64,000 nucleotides of DNA from Neckera pumila (GCA_963969595.1 OZ018408.1:47493022-47557021), one strand, 5' to 3'; positions 47,086 to 60,040 are shown, counted from the first letter of the stretch. Translations and numbers: made by a program. Notes: generated by a model from the letters alone, not told the origin.

Positions 47086-48284
47086 AGGTAGGGGGTTGTA
47101 ATAGCAACCCTTTAAGAGCTGATTTTCATTTTTGGGGAAGCTAAATTGCTTAACCCCTAAAAGACCAAGGCCTTTTTTCTGCCAAAAAACTCCCAAAACT
47201 GCCATTTTTAGAGCAAAGAGTTAAAAAATTTAAAAATTGTTTTTTTGCACATCTAACCATAGGATCTTATACCTAACTAGTATAAGAATGTGTGGAAAAA
47301 TTTTCATAATTCTTGACCTCACAGATTGCAAGATATCTTCGTTTGAAGTGAAAAAAACAAGTTTTTCAGCACATTGCGGGACTAGATTTTTTTACTTTGA
47401 ACATTTTTAACTTAAATTTTTTGCACTACAGAATTTTGAGCTTTAAATCTTTCTAATAGAGAATTGAGTTGAGAGTTTAGGAAAAAAAAAATTCAAAATA
47501 ACTTAATTTTCATTCTTAAAAAAATTGTTAAGTACAAGTAGGTACAAGATAGAAGGAAAATCTAAAATATTAATATCTTTTATGTGGAGTTAAAATGCAC
47601 TAATCCCAATGGTGAGATTGTTTTAGCACAAAAACTAAACCATGTGGAATTTTTTTTGAAGTATTGCAAAAATTGCATTCCAAAATGAATCCTACAAGTT
47701 ATTTTTTTCGAGAAGATGCTTCAAATGCCCAAAAAACAAGATTGTCCATAACTTTCTCATAAAAAATCCAAATGAAATGAATCAAAGCTTTTCAAATAGA
47801 CAAAAGTATAGTCTATTAAAATAAAATAAAATAACTAATATAAAAAATTTTGCTGCCCCCTCTCCCTTGTTTTGAGCTTATTTGGGCATAACTTTTGTTT
47901 TTCAGGCACCGATTGAAAAATTTATAACGCCACAAAGCTTATCAGTTTTTCTATCTCCAAAAAAAATTTCAGATAATCATGACAAAATTCAGCCCATAGG
48001 TACCTACCCGAAATTCCATTTGTCCCCCGAAGGGACAATGGTCCTTTAGGGGTTCAAATAGTTTTCAATAAATTTTTGTGGTAAGATAAATGGAATTGGC
48101 ATCTAACCCAAGTCGTTTCATATTTTTTGGACCTTCATGAAATTAGTTATGAACTTTTGAAGTTGAAAACACAGTGGTTTCTAAAAGCGACCCCCTCTTG
48201 AAATGTACACTTCTAGTACATGTTAGACGCAAAATGTACCAGATCGCTTTTAGAGACAAGGTCGCTTTTACAGCCCCCTACCTT
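47086..48284. mobile_element. Inverted-repeat element with AGGTAGGGGG ends and TA duplication (host of a nested element)
   Basis: The left end AGGTAGGGGGTTGTAATAGCAACC and the right end ggtcgcttttacagccccctacct are inverted with three mismatches and flanked by TA on both sides, a mariner-type duplication. Just inside the right end a second gtttctaaaagcgacc copy forms a small hairpin. The TTAACCCC family copy (47150-48054) sits inside. Sequence at 48110-48160 (tttcatattttttgg..attagttatgaa) also occurs in the element at 52069-52491. Confidence 0.65.
47150..48054. mobile_element. Third foldback element of the TTAACCCCTAAAGGACC family
   Basis: The left end ttaacccctaaaagacc (47150-47166) and the right end ggtcctttaggggtt (48040-48054) are inverted. 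The interior shares cataggatcttat, gtggaaaaatttt, agattgcaagat and gattgtccataactttctcat with the copies at 15612-19297 and 19414-20644. Confidence 0.65.
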
Positions 48285-48285
48285 A

Positions 48286-49630
48286 TTTTAGAAAATAATG
48301 CATAAATATGTAACAAAGTCATTATGCTAATTAAACAATACACTGGAGACTCGAATGATGATGAAATAGGATTCCAAAGCACCATTACAAAGAGTTGAAT
48401 AGGGACTCTTGGGAGTCAAATTATGAATCAATGAATCCACTTGAATGTCGCATGGTTGTAGAATGATGCCTTGAATTTCTTGCCACTTGTCTTTTGGTCA
48501 AAGTAGGAAATGAAGAGTCGCCACTATGGTAACCCATGCCCACTAGTTTTGGTGGGATTTTAAATTCAAAAAACATCTTTCTCCTCTGATGATGTCAAGT
48601 CTTTTTTTCTTTTTGACTTCCAAAGATTCCTTGTATTGTTGCTTGAATTGAATTTGATAATAGTAAGTGAGGGTCATTGCATAAAACACTTGTACTATTT
48701 TTTGTCACACGTTGCGTGTTGATTAGTTTTTTGGCTATAACTTTTGCTATATGACTTCAAATGACTCAAAATTTGTAGACAAGGTACTTATGGCTATTAC
48801 ACACCTTGTCCAGTTTTTTGGAAATTTTAGAAAATGTTTTACTATTTAATAATAGCCCCCAATATTATGTCACACTTGCCAATTTGGGGGGTTTTAGTAC
48901 TATTTAGTACCCAAAAAAATGAATTTGGAGCTAAAAATTGGTGGAGATGGTCTTCTAATAAACTTACAGCTATCGTCTAGAGCAATTTTAAAAAATACTC
49001 GAATTTATGTTGTGTAGAAGTTCACAAATTAGGCTTCATTCAACTTCCATTTTGAAACAAATAAAACATATTTTCGGTGGTTTCTTTGGTGAATGACCAA
49101 TATAAAGTTTCTAGAAATGAATAATTTTTATTTTATTTATTTAAATTTATATCTTATTTTTAAATAATTTAAACATCAAAATACCTATTTTCATGAATTT
49201 TGGCACTTTTCTAGTTCTCCTACTTAGAGGATTTTCCTAGGTATTTCCTTTGGTGGTTATCTTCATCTTAAAGGTGTATACATTAGCCATATTTTTTATA
49301 TTTCTAAAAATTATTTTTCTAATTTTAAAGTACTCCATAAAAAATCATGAGTACTGTGAAAATGCAACAAATAGTATAGGTGTTTTGTGCAATCACCAGT
49401 GATCAAGAATTTTGAGAAAATTCTTGGTGTAAAATATCAATCAAGTGTATTTACATAACTCAAAAGTATCTATATAATCCAAGTGTATATACATATTGGT
49501 TGTAATACTAGTATTTAGCTAAGTCAACGTAGAGGTTATTTTGACCTCCCATCCAAAGATCTTTCAATAGAGCTGGGGATTTGAATGCGTTTCCTTACTA
49601 GAATTAGATTGTCTCAATGTTCTAAGGATG
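48286..49630. other. AT-rich stretch without genes
   Basis: Low-complexity AT-rich sequence. I find no credible coding region or structured element. Confidence 0.5.
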
Positions 49631-49637
49631 ACTATAC

Positions 49638-49845
49638 ATTGTGAGATTTCACAATGTAGGTTGGATGGGAGTTGAATGACATGTTATTTAAAGATTACCT
49701 TGGTCCTCATAATTTCACCTTAGGTGCCTTATTTACTATGCATCATGAGATCTTACAATGTAGGTTGGATGGAAGTTGAGTGTTGTATTAAAGATTACCT
49801 TGGTCCTTCGTAATTTTCTTCTTGAGGCTTCATGTACAACACGTT
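49638..49845 (+). repeat. Direct repeat, two ~104 bp copies
   Basis: acaatgtaggttggatgg, agttga and aaagattaccttggtcct recur 104 bases apart (starts about 49639 and 49743). The first copy also holds a perfect 8-bp hairpin, CATTGTGA-gat-TTCACAATG (9 bases on the right arm). Confidence 0.85.
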
Positions 49846-50048
49846 ACCAAAGAATAATCTACATCTTTAATAACGCATTTAAATAATTCAAATAGTGTAT
49901 ATTATTTTGGAAAGTTTTGGAATTATATTAAATGTTTTTTTGGAATAGACCGCTGCAAACCACTTTTACAATTTGTGTTACAATAGTCTTGTAACTGTAT
50001 TTGTATTTGTAAATTCTCCTTTGTTCTTATAGTTGCTTTTATTTTTTT

Positions 50049-50274
50049 TTGTAGGCAAATTGAGAAAATGAAACTGTCAATACATCAACCGTTCTTTGCA
50101 GATCCGGCATTCTTTTGTAGCCCTCCTAAAGTTTTTCAACTGCCAATGTATATTGAGGTAGTAGCTAGACAATTTGAGACTCAGGATCCTAAATTGTCTT
50201 GCAAAGCCTCTGAGGTAGATCCACGTGTTTTGAAGTTCATAGATGACTCTAGTAAAGAATCTGATGGTGAGTAA
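50049..50274 (+). pseudogene. Stray last exon of a relative of the DGNH/methyltransferase-like gene
   Basis: After a strong acceptor (ttttttttttgtag) a frame runs to a stop at 50272-50274. Its sequence parallels the last exon of the minus-strand gene at 37130-37423: HQPFFADPAFFCSPPKVFQLPMY against HLPFFANRSFFPSPPKPFTLPIY, then DPRVLKFIDD against APRVLEFIDE, and an acidic tail. No upstream exons were found nearby, so it is a fragment in the opposite orientation to the other copy. It has no internal stop. Confidence 0.65.
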
Positions 50275-50654
50275 TCAGATAGTGATGAGAGTTCTACTTC
50301 CGAATTTTCTAGCAATACTCTTTACAAATTTACTTTATGAATTCTATCTAGTTTCTTTTTTATATAATTGTGATGTCTTTTGAGGGCATGATTTGTTGTA
50401 TTTTTTAATGGTATATGATTTTTTTTGGCCTATTTTGTAATCAAAATGCCTTAATTACTGTAATAGTTTTTGGTCACAAATTATAAATACAAAAAAAATT
50501 AAAAATCCTAAACCACGGTCATAGGTCCACACTCTAATAATCACAAAAAATTTTGCCAGAAATTGGACAAGCTCTTGGGCTCTTGGGCTCATACTCCAAG
50601 GCTCACAAATAACACCCTAGGTCCAAAAGAAACCTTTCAAAATGCTAGTGAAAA

Positions 50655-50995
50655 TTTTAATTCTTAAGGTTTAAAAGAAATGTAATTCTTAGAGTTTTGG
50701 AACTAAAAGATCCATTTCAATAAATTTTATTCTAAAATAGTCACAAATTGTAAACTAAGAGGGATTAGGGGAGCTACAAAGAGAGAACACAAAAATGAGA
50801 TTTTCAACTTTTGAAGATTCTCAAAATATAGCCCCTCCTCTAACATTTTGAGAATACCACATTTGTAGTATTTATGATGACTTGGTTGGTTGGCCTCAAA
50901 TGTAGAAAAAACAAGAAGTTGGAATAATACTCTAATATGCATTTGTGATGCAACTAATATGTGCATCTTTACAAATACTTCAAATTTAGAGATGA
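50655..50995 (+). other. Remnant of a fourth TIR-gene 3' flank
   Basis: The blocks ttcttagagttttggaactaa, agatccatttcaa, agagaacac, aaatatagcccctcctct, attttgagaa and aaaaacaagaagttgga match the sequence at 22150-22690 and the flank at 30720-30900. No coding part remains. As with the remnant at 22282, it lies upstream of a full duplicated segment. Confidence 0.55.
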
Positions 50996-52068
50996 ATCAA
51001 GGCATTTAGAAGATATTGACATTACTATGAAGAATATGTTTGTCCAAAACCTCAACCCTAGAAGGATGCAAAGGCCTAAAAGTTTCCGATGGATGACAAA
51101 GAATCTTCATATATAAAACAAAAGTACAAATATTCATCCTTGGAATATTTTGAGAAAAAGAGAGGTTTGCATAGTAGTTTGACCACCAGTGAGTCTTTTG
51201 GATTTTTTAGGCAAATGATTCACTTTATACCAAAAATGATGATTTCCATAGTGAAGAATTCAACATTCAAGGATTAATTCTAGCTAGAAAAACACGCCCC
51301 CTATAACCAAGGTAGTCACTTGAATACTCTGATTATTTGACCAATAGGTACATTCTTTTGTTTCTACAATTAATAGTGAATTCATCCATTATACCTTTAG
51401 GTTTGCAATGTCCTTAAAAGGTGAAACCTAAAAGGATATGACCACTTATTTCAAACCTCACAATCCATCACTCTCTTTGTTTCCATTTTGCAACTAGATA
51501 TGAATGAAAATTTTATTTTTACTTTTTGAGATAAAATCACATATCTTCTATAAGTCTTGAAACTTTCGAATTTTTAAAGGAAAAATTTAAAAGTACGATG
51601 AATATTTGAAGAAAAAAATGAAGAAAATTCATATCAAATACAAAATATACTCAAAAATTTGAAAATTTTAACATAGATGTATGTATGTTATAATGTATAA
51701 CATCATGGTATAAACCAAAGTTATTGTATCATTCTAAAATTAGAAAATCAACAAACCATGGTTATAGATCCCAAATTCATATTGCTATAAAATATTGAAA
51801 TTTATGAAGTTTTCAAAATTTCCAATTGGAGTTTAAACAAACTTGACAAGCTTCATTTCATCAGTTGAATTCAAATTAAAAGTTATCATTTTTTATGGCT
51901 AAAATCCACATCAAGAATAAATAGCAAGAAATAGACACTACAAGGGTGATCCATGGATTCAACACCTTTCTCTTTCAAATAAGTCAACAATACCATAATG
52001 AGAACTTTTGCAACGCTATTTCCTAAAATGTATTGAAGCAAAAATATTTAAAGAAATAAAAGATATGG
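50996..52068. other. AT-rich stretch without genes
   Basis: Unremarkable AT-rich sequence. A 62-codon frame at 51089-51277 has no recognisable features. Confidence 0.45.
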
Positions 52069-52491
52069 AATATGGTAGAAGGCTCAGAAACCGCTCATCT
52101 AAGGGCTGGTCTGGCTTTTTCATGTACTTACTTGGATGGGAATATTTTTAGCTCATTTTTCAGACATAGAGAATTAGAAGAGGAATTTAACACAAGTGGT
52201 TTCATATTTTTTGAAGCATTATTGATTTAGTTATGAATTTTCAAACGAGATGTGCCATAGGTGCCTATTTATGACCCTAGGTCTTCCATAAACCGCTCAC
52301 TTGCAATTCTAAAAAACGATGGGGAAAGCAAAGAGAATGATTGGCTCTTGCAATTAATAATGCTTGTTTCCTTGATTCATTCAATGACTATAGAGATTAA
52401 TTTTAGAACCACCTCATGTCCATTTCACAGCCGTTTATAGGGACGGTTCTTAATGCCCGTGCAATTTCAGAGCCTCCTACCATATTTTCCA
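52069..52491. mobile_element. Inverted-repeat element with GGTAGRAGGCTC ends
   Basis: The left end atatGGTAGAAGGCTCagaaa and the right end tctGAGCCTCCTACCatat are inverted, with atat on both sides. A second aaccgctca / ggacggttct pair lies inside. The interior block tttcatattttttgaagc..ttagttatgaat is shared with the element at 47086-48284, so the two are probably one family. Confidence 0.65.
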
Positions 52492-52577
52492 TTCAACGGT
52501 CTCAAGTGAAGTCATCCACAACACCCTTCTAGGGTTAGTCTAAAAACAAATGCAAAACTGCCAAATGTAAATTTTGG

Positions 52578-55500
52578 CGTTCCCACTTGAAGGATTAGGA
52601 TTCCTCTCAGGGCCTTCAGTTCTTCTGCAACTAGTACATCTCCTGGTGGTGCACTCGCTCGCGATTCTCCCATTTTCCCTTGCTGGGGATGTTCACGGCC
52701 GGCTGCTTGCGCAGATCGGTTGCTCGTCGTGGCCTGTGGGCGCCGCTTGGAGTGATTCCTGAAGGTCGTCAGCAGAGAATCGGAGTCGCAAGTGCCGTAG
52801 CGGACATCTCCCTCCCGACGGAGGGTGCGGGAGAAGTGGAGCAAGCTGGAGGATTGGCCGAGGAGGAGCTTTCTTTGAGAGTCGAGGGCTTTCGCAGAGT
52901 CTCGCAGGGCAGCGCCGCCTTAACAGTTGTGGAGAAGGAAATTGCTCCGACGATCCGCAGGCAGTCGGTGGGGAAGCCGCTTCTCTCGTGCGTGGAGCCT
53001 CCAAACCCTCATCCACCACCACCGACTGGAGTGTGTTCATTCCGAGCGGCCAACCGCGTCCCGACTGCTGCTGAATGCTGACGAGGGCGTGGCTGCAGAA
53101 AGTACGTTGTTGGTGCGACGCTGTCGGTAGCGCTCACGGAGCCGCTGCACCAGGTTGAGACTGTTGTTCTTTTTGTGGTTCTCGATTTCTGACTCAGTTT
53201 TTAAAAATCGAGAGCGTCGCTCTGTGTTTCGTTTTGCGGATTTCGTCTTCACGGTTCGGTTTTGGGTCGTTTTGGGGAGAGTTTTCTTCTTTTGGCTCTG
53301 GTTCTACCGACAATCATGATCTTCCAGAGCCTTCGCTCCTTGATTTTCTTGTGGATGATGTCGACATTGTTTCTGCTCTCTTATGTTTGATTGTGCTTGT
53401 TTGTTGATGTTATGTCGATGGTGAAGGGTACTCGAAGAGTTGTTGCTCGGAAGCCATCAGTACTGCTCCTGAACGCTGTTACCGGAAGTAGGAGTCTTGC
53501 TTCCGTGTTTGGGGCGATGCTTGGATTATCTCGTAACTCACGCAAGACGTCTATTAACTCGTAGGATGGGTTTCAGATGACTGTTTCGAACTCGTCTGTA
53601 GCTTCACTAATATCTGTCTTGCAGCTTGCAAGAGGAATCCACCGTCTCTGCCACTTCAGGCTGCAGAATCATTCGGAATCTACTGTATCGGTTTTCTCAG
53701 AATCGTTGTGTGAATCTTCGAAAGTCGACTTTGAACATCGACTGCTGGAGATGTCTTTTCAATCAAAAACATAATAATTTTCATGTTCATCTTCACTTGC
53801 AATGCCCTGATTGTCTCAATTCCGATGCAGTTAAAGAATCCACAAGCCTCAATTTCAGTTTGTGTTCTGAATCCAGCGTATGTTGCTGAGTACAGCATTT
53901 GTTCTAATTCCGCGAGCTGGAAAACTTTCGTCAGAATCAGACGAATCAAGTAATTGCACGTCACTCAATCCAGACTAAATTGGATTTGAAGAAGGTTTAA
54001 AATCCAGTGTGTGGGTCTTTAATTGTTCCTTTCGGTCAGGTTCTTGGTGTCAATGCTCCTGCTCGGAGCCCATCCCATGGCGCCATCAGCCGAGTTCTCA
54101 CGGTACGCTGGTTATGCGACCCGGAATCCGAGTTCCCACTTTCCCCAGGGTAGAGAGTCGAGAGTAGGAATGGAATGGAATCGGTTTATATGCGTAGTTC
54201 ACAATGTGGGACAGAAAGGATTGAAACTGACAGTTCGGATTGAAATGCTGCGCACATATCCTGCATAATTATTAGCTGTGATTTGAGATTTGACCCAGTC
54301 AAAAACTAGTTTGGAATGTTTCCTTCTCCGACATATGAAATGGTATCGCTCTGGCAAATTTCAGAATCGTAGTCGAATGTCGAATTGTGTCTTGGTTTTG
54401 ACTAGTATCCGTGGCTGTGACGACGAGGGACCTTGCAACAAAGTGAAGAAATGCTTTCCGTCAATCCCGTGTTTGGCTTGTTCTTTATGATTCTTCATTG
54501 TTGGGTGACGACGTTCGTATTTTTGCTTTCAAATGAGTTATGAACTGAAGAATACTTTCACTTGGTGTCCATTTAAGTATGTCTGTTAATTTCAAAGTCC
54601 TTTGATGGCTCCGTCTACGCAGAGTCCGTTTCACCGTTCCTCAATATGTTGGAACCCTGCTGTGAATGTATTCGTTTCTACTTTCAGCGTCCATTTCGTT
54701 AAATTGGCGATATACCATTACTTTGGCGCGACCTCAAGCCCAAAAATATCCCTGTCCTAGTTTGTGGCGTGAACTTAGACGTTGGCGAAGATATGTGGCA
54801 CAATTTTTGACTCTGCGAATATCTCCAATTTCACGGAATTGACTTTTTTCAGACTTTGACAGAGCGGATTGATTACTCGACAACGATTGCTTTGGATACG
54901 GAGATCTGGTGCTTACAATGAACCTGTCGATCGTTTGCTAATTTATAAAATGTAATGTCTCTTGCTTATCATATTTGGACTTCTAAAGCTGATGAAAACA
55001 AAAGGATCCCGTGGATTTGATTTTGGAGACTGAAAAGTGGGTGAGTTGAATTTGCTCAATGCTTCATATGGTGATCCCTTTTGCAGAGAAGCCAGTCGGA
55101 ATACTGTCAAGGAGCATGATGGGCAGCATGTCGCTTTGACGCGCTTCAACTTGCATACACCAAAGCACTGTTTCGTTCGATTGAGCTCTGCAGCAATCTT
55201 CAGGTATCGACCATGACCCGTGTGACCCCCAGGAGGATTGTGTGCTCGACCGTTCTAGTTGTGTCCAGAATTCAACCATGTCATACCTCTGAAGTTGCTC
55301 CATCGAAGGAGCCATGATTTATACGTTTCAAAATGGGCTGCCCTTCTTCATTTTCTTTAGTATACTAGGGCGATACAGTTTACCGTTCTTGTTCTACACA
55401 CGATTGTTAGACTGACACATGGCGTGAGTTATGATTGGTTGCGTTCAGATAATCCTCCCTCTGGTCTATCGGTGATGTGAACTGATACGGAGCACACGTA

Positions 55501-58500
55501 GCACACGTAGTGATGCGATTTCATATTTCTGACTTGGTATATTTTGATCGAGGTGAGGACTTGTTGCCCCTGTGTGGGTGAAGGATATGGTCTACAGATT
55601 GTTGGTATTAGTTGGGACGCATGTGTTTTTGACTTGAGTTGTAGCACTTTGTTAAACTCAATTTTTAATGAATATTGGTGAACATCTCTTGTGTTTGAAT
55701 AAGACCCATCTCAAGAACTAAGGTCGCTTCTTAAATAGGAACAATGCTCATGCTTTTTTGGAATCCATTTCGGATAGTGTTGTTGTGCATTCTATATGTT
55801 CTTTGTTTGGAGATCATTGGTTTAAGTTTAACAAAGTTCTATTCTTGTCGAGTTACTCATGCATGTGTTCTTTCTTATTGTTTTTAGGTTCTTGATTGCT
55901 ATCCATTCCAATATGGTGAAGGTGTTCGGTGTGAGTATTGTTGCAACAATCATCTCCGTTTTTGGATGGTGAAATTTCTTCTAAAACCACTTTGTAATTG
56001 AGATTGTGAAAACCACTAGAAGGGTTTCCTATTGACATCATGCCCCTAATGTGCAAAGATTTTAGTTCTTGATTGGACTAAGTTGTAGTAATTGATGTCT
56101 TGTGCTCCCAAAGCAAGATGGTTTAGCCTCCCTAAAGGAATTGGCATGTTTTGAGAGAAATTCACCCAAAGCATGATGTTTTGGATGAGGGCACATCTCA
56201 CATTCCCTGTAGAAAGGATCTATGAAATATTGATCAAATTGGCAACTTAAAAGGCTAGCGAAAATCAATCCTCAATGTTGTCTTGTGGTTTGCACCTATG
56301 AAAGATCATCCATTGGGATATCTAGTATCTAGTTAGTTTATGATGTACCAATATTTTGATAAGCACAATTCCACAAAGTAGTCATAGAGACTCATCATGA
56401 CACTTTTAACTAAAGGACTCCTTTTTTGGCTTTGTTTCCTCCTTTAATTGGTTTTGGTTGCCTTTTCAGGTCTTTGTACCGAAGTGTTCACAATAGAAGA
56501 GCTCAACCTTTTGTTGAGCCTCATGTAGGTGCCAATGTTCAATCACAATTTAAATTGTTATAATTGTATCGAGACATTCTACATTTTGCTTTGGTCATGA
56601 TGACTAGTTAGTGTGTTTGTGTTTTTTCCGATAGTGAAGGTGCTTTGCTTTTAACATTTGTATGTTTTAGCTTTTGTTTGAGAAGCAATGGGAGGAATAA
56701 AGAATAGTGCTAGGGTGTTGGGTTGAGTGAGAATTTGGCTCAAAGGATGTAAAAAACCTTTTGCTTGCAGGTGTGCAATGAAGAACATGATCATGATGTG
56801 GGAGATTGTTTAGAAGGTGCCAATGTGCTTGGGTAATGAGCTAAACTCTATCAGGTCTATGTGATTGATATTTGTCTTCTCTAGGTGTGCTATGGTCTTA
56901 GCATGTTTGAACTCATGAAATGCAAACCATTTTTATGATTCTTCTTTGTGGTCTCCATTTTTGTTTTGCTTTGTATCTCTTTAGTCTTTACTACTTGTAC
57001 TTGATCATCTTGTTTTGAAAGATTTTATGATGTTATGGGTGTAGTAGTGAAGGCTATGACGATGATCCTATATTGGAACCCAATCACAAGATCTTTTTAA
57101 GTCATAGTGGAGCTCAGAAGGAGTTTGTGGATTATTTATGCCAAGCCTTCGAAGATCGTTGGTATTATCCTTTCTTCGATAGACGCCATGAAAGCTTGCC
57201 CAAGGGTGAAAGATTCGCGGAGTTGATCATTCGAGCTGCTAAACAATGTGAAATGTTGATTGTGGTTGTATCCAATGAGTACTTTATGTCCAAATGGCCC
57301 ATGATTGAATTGAATGCCTTTGTTAAAGCTCATAAGTTACACCGTGGGTCCAACATTGGGCCAAAGATATTACCCCTCTTTTATGGACTATCAGTGAGTG
57401 ATTTAGAGGATAAAGGAATGCAAAAGAAATGGTTTCAAAAGTGGGAGACTTTGGTAGAGGCTGATTCGAAGAAGCGAATTATGATGAGCGATTGGACACA
57501 TGCATTCCATGTTTTGAAGTCTTTCAGTGGCCTCTCGTATGATAAGAAATCGAAGGAGATTGTGGCTTATCATCGTGACATCATCTCATATGTTTCCCAA
57601 TCAATTGCTCCAGATATAATATGGGACGATTCGCATGTGAAAGGAAATTTTTCTAAGGTATTGATTTTAGGGCTTTCAATTTAGCTTTGACTTTAGGATA
57701 AGAGATTATATCATTGGCCAATATTTGTTCTTAATTGGGTTTGTTGCCTTTAAAGGTATTAGATTTATCTCATTGGTAGAATTTAATGGAATATTTAGTT
57801 TTTGTCTATATTTAATGCTAGTAGTGAAGTGGTTTCAATTGATTGAATGGTTGTTTTGTTGGACTCAATAGGTCATTTGTAAGAAGATTGAAGGAATTGG
57901 GGTTTCAAAAAAATACAAAGTGAAAGTGGTTGGTATATATGGTATCAGTGGCATCGGTAAGACTACAACTTGCAAAACTTTGTGCAATGAAGTTTTGAGC
58001 GAGTATGAAAGCAGGGTTTGCCATATTGAATTTCCAAGTGTTCCTTCCAGTGATTCCAAAGAGTTGTTTCAAACAGTTTTGAAAGACTTGACAAGAAAAA
58101 GCATACAATTCATTCAACAATTGAATGAAGGACAGGTGAGATTTTTGGTTTCCATACTTGAGGTTTGTTTGTAAGTGCTTCAAGTAATGGAAGGCAATAA
58201 TATGGAATAAGGCTTTTTGAAGATTGATGGAGTATAATTCCTTGTACTCATTTGTAGCTTCATATATTTTTATTTGTATTATTTGTTTCTCCTTGTCAAA
58301 ACTTTTGAATGTTTGTTATGCCTTATTGAACTCATTGACCTATGCACACTTGAATGAGATAGTTTGAAGTTACATTTATACTTATAAATCTCAAATGCTT
58401 GTGATTGAAATCATTGTGTTTGATAGTTCATGTGGTGAATTTGTTTCTAGTGCAAGAACATTTTGCGTAAAAGTCTTTTCAAGCAAAGAACCTTTTTGGC

Positions 58501-60040
58501 GATGGATAATATTTCGGACAACCACCAATCCATCCAACTTGCAAAGACTTTTTTGGAGGTTCCTTATCACAAGGAGAGTTTGGTGGTCATGACAGCTCGT
58601 TCTCAAGGTGCTCTTAAGCTATTGGGGCTAGATGGAGATGCATGTCTTGAGATGCCTGATCTAGGAGAGGTAGATGCAATGAATTTGTTTTTGCACCATG
58701 CAGCTGGTGGCAAGCAATTTGTTGAAGATGGAGAGAAGCATGATGTAATGACTCGTGTTGAGAGGTGTTATTTCTCCAAGGGTAATGGAGGAGGCTATCA
58801 CTATCATCCATTGGCCTTGCAATCTTTGGGATTGCAATTGAGTTGTCATGGAGAGCATCCTTCATTATGGGTTAAGAATTTGCCGCGGGTGAAGACTTTC
58901 AACTTCTTTTCAAGAGGAAATCCTGTGTTTGATATTTTGAGGAGTAGTTTTGACTTGCTATCTCCAAGGGATCAAGCTTTGTTTATGGATGTGGGATGCT
59001 TTTCTAATTGGATTCATCATTCCCCTTTTTTGGATATTGAATGGTTGTGTGCTGTACACATGCAAGCTGAAGAAGAAATAGCACTTCGGGTACGAATCTT
59101 GCTTCCATCTTTTGCAAGTTTTCAATTTGAAGTTTTAGTATTTTATGAGCAAAGTTTTTTATATTCTCACAAAGATGAAGTTTTACTAAGATTGGCACAA
59201 AGTGCCAATTTTTTTGTTTAGTGTATTTGTTTCCAAATTGTTTCATGTTAGTTTTCTTGACAAATTATTTGTGTTCAAAATGGTTGGCTGATTGGGGTTG
59301 TGAAATGACTAGGAATTTGCAACAGAGACAAATGAATATGACTTACAAAGTTCATTTGTGTTGTTGGAATGGTAGTTGGAGAATCTCCAACGAAAAGGCT
59401 TGTTGGAGAATGTGGATTTGAGATCTAGGAGAATTAGCATGCATGATTTGTACTTGGAGTTTGCGGAACTTGAAGCAACGGGATCTTTCAATGAGTCCAC
59501 CAACTTGAGGGAGCGGATGTGGATTAAGAAAAATGATCTCGCAGAACTTGATAGTAATCAAGCAGGTGGATGTTGGCACAAGTTGATACGGCTTTCTATT
59601 ATACAAGGTTCTTTGGGCCTTGAGAAGGATGGTGGAATTGTTGGTCGGATTGGAGGTACAGTAGGCATCAAATGGAATAATTTTTCCAATGTTGAGGTGT
59701 TGCAACTTTCCGGGTTGCATTGGGGACATGGATCTCTAAATTTGGAGGGCTTGTTGTCCTTAAGGGTTTTGGAACTACTTGATGTAAGTGGGATTGATAG
59801 AATTGAAGGTTTGGGAAAATTGAAGCACCTTACTTATTTTGTATGGAAGTCTTCTAAATGGAAGCCTAAGAGGGAATACTAGGGATAGCATTAATTGCAT
59901 AGATGTTTATCCAAATTCAAAAATAAAAAACTTCTATTTACAAGGCCATACCATTACTATGTTTTGAAGGTGTTGATTATAATAGCGAGTATCAAGGTTA
60001 AGAATTTGAAGCAAAAGTTTGATTGAATGATATCACACTT
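52578..60040 (+). repeat. Segmental duplication, copy 2 (~7.46 kb)
   Basis: Counterpart of 23214-30680, same orientation. Small indels change the offset from 29351 to 29383 and back to 29358. The GC-rich block is at 52600-53560, the candidate upstream exons at 55087-55203, 55888-55928, 56470-56524 and 56771-56816, and the TIR-NB-ARC gene at 57053-59882. Confidence 0.95.
57053..59882 (+). CDS. TIR-NB-ARC(-short LRR) resistance protein, copy 2
   Basis: Exons: TIR 57053-57657 (true start unknown), NB-ARC part 1 57872-58162, NB-ARC part 2 58457-59089, and MHD/LRR 59376-59882, all in phase and without internal stops. The motifs are intact: SKWPMIEL with the putative catalytic Glu, P-loop GISGIGKTT, FLAMDNISD, YHPLALQSLG, DVGCF and ISMHDLYLEF. 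Compared with copy 1 the TIR exon differs at dozens of residues and lacks about ten near its end (DDS then HVKGNFSK). By contrast, the ~150 residues from CLEMPDLGEV to the end of NB-ARC part 2 look identical. About 680 aa. Confidence 0.85.
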
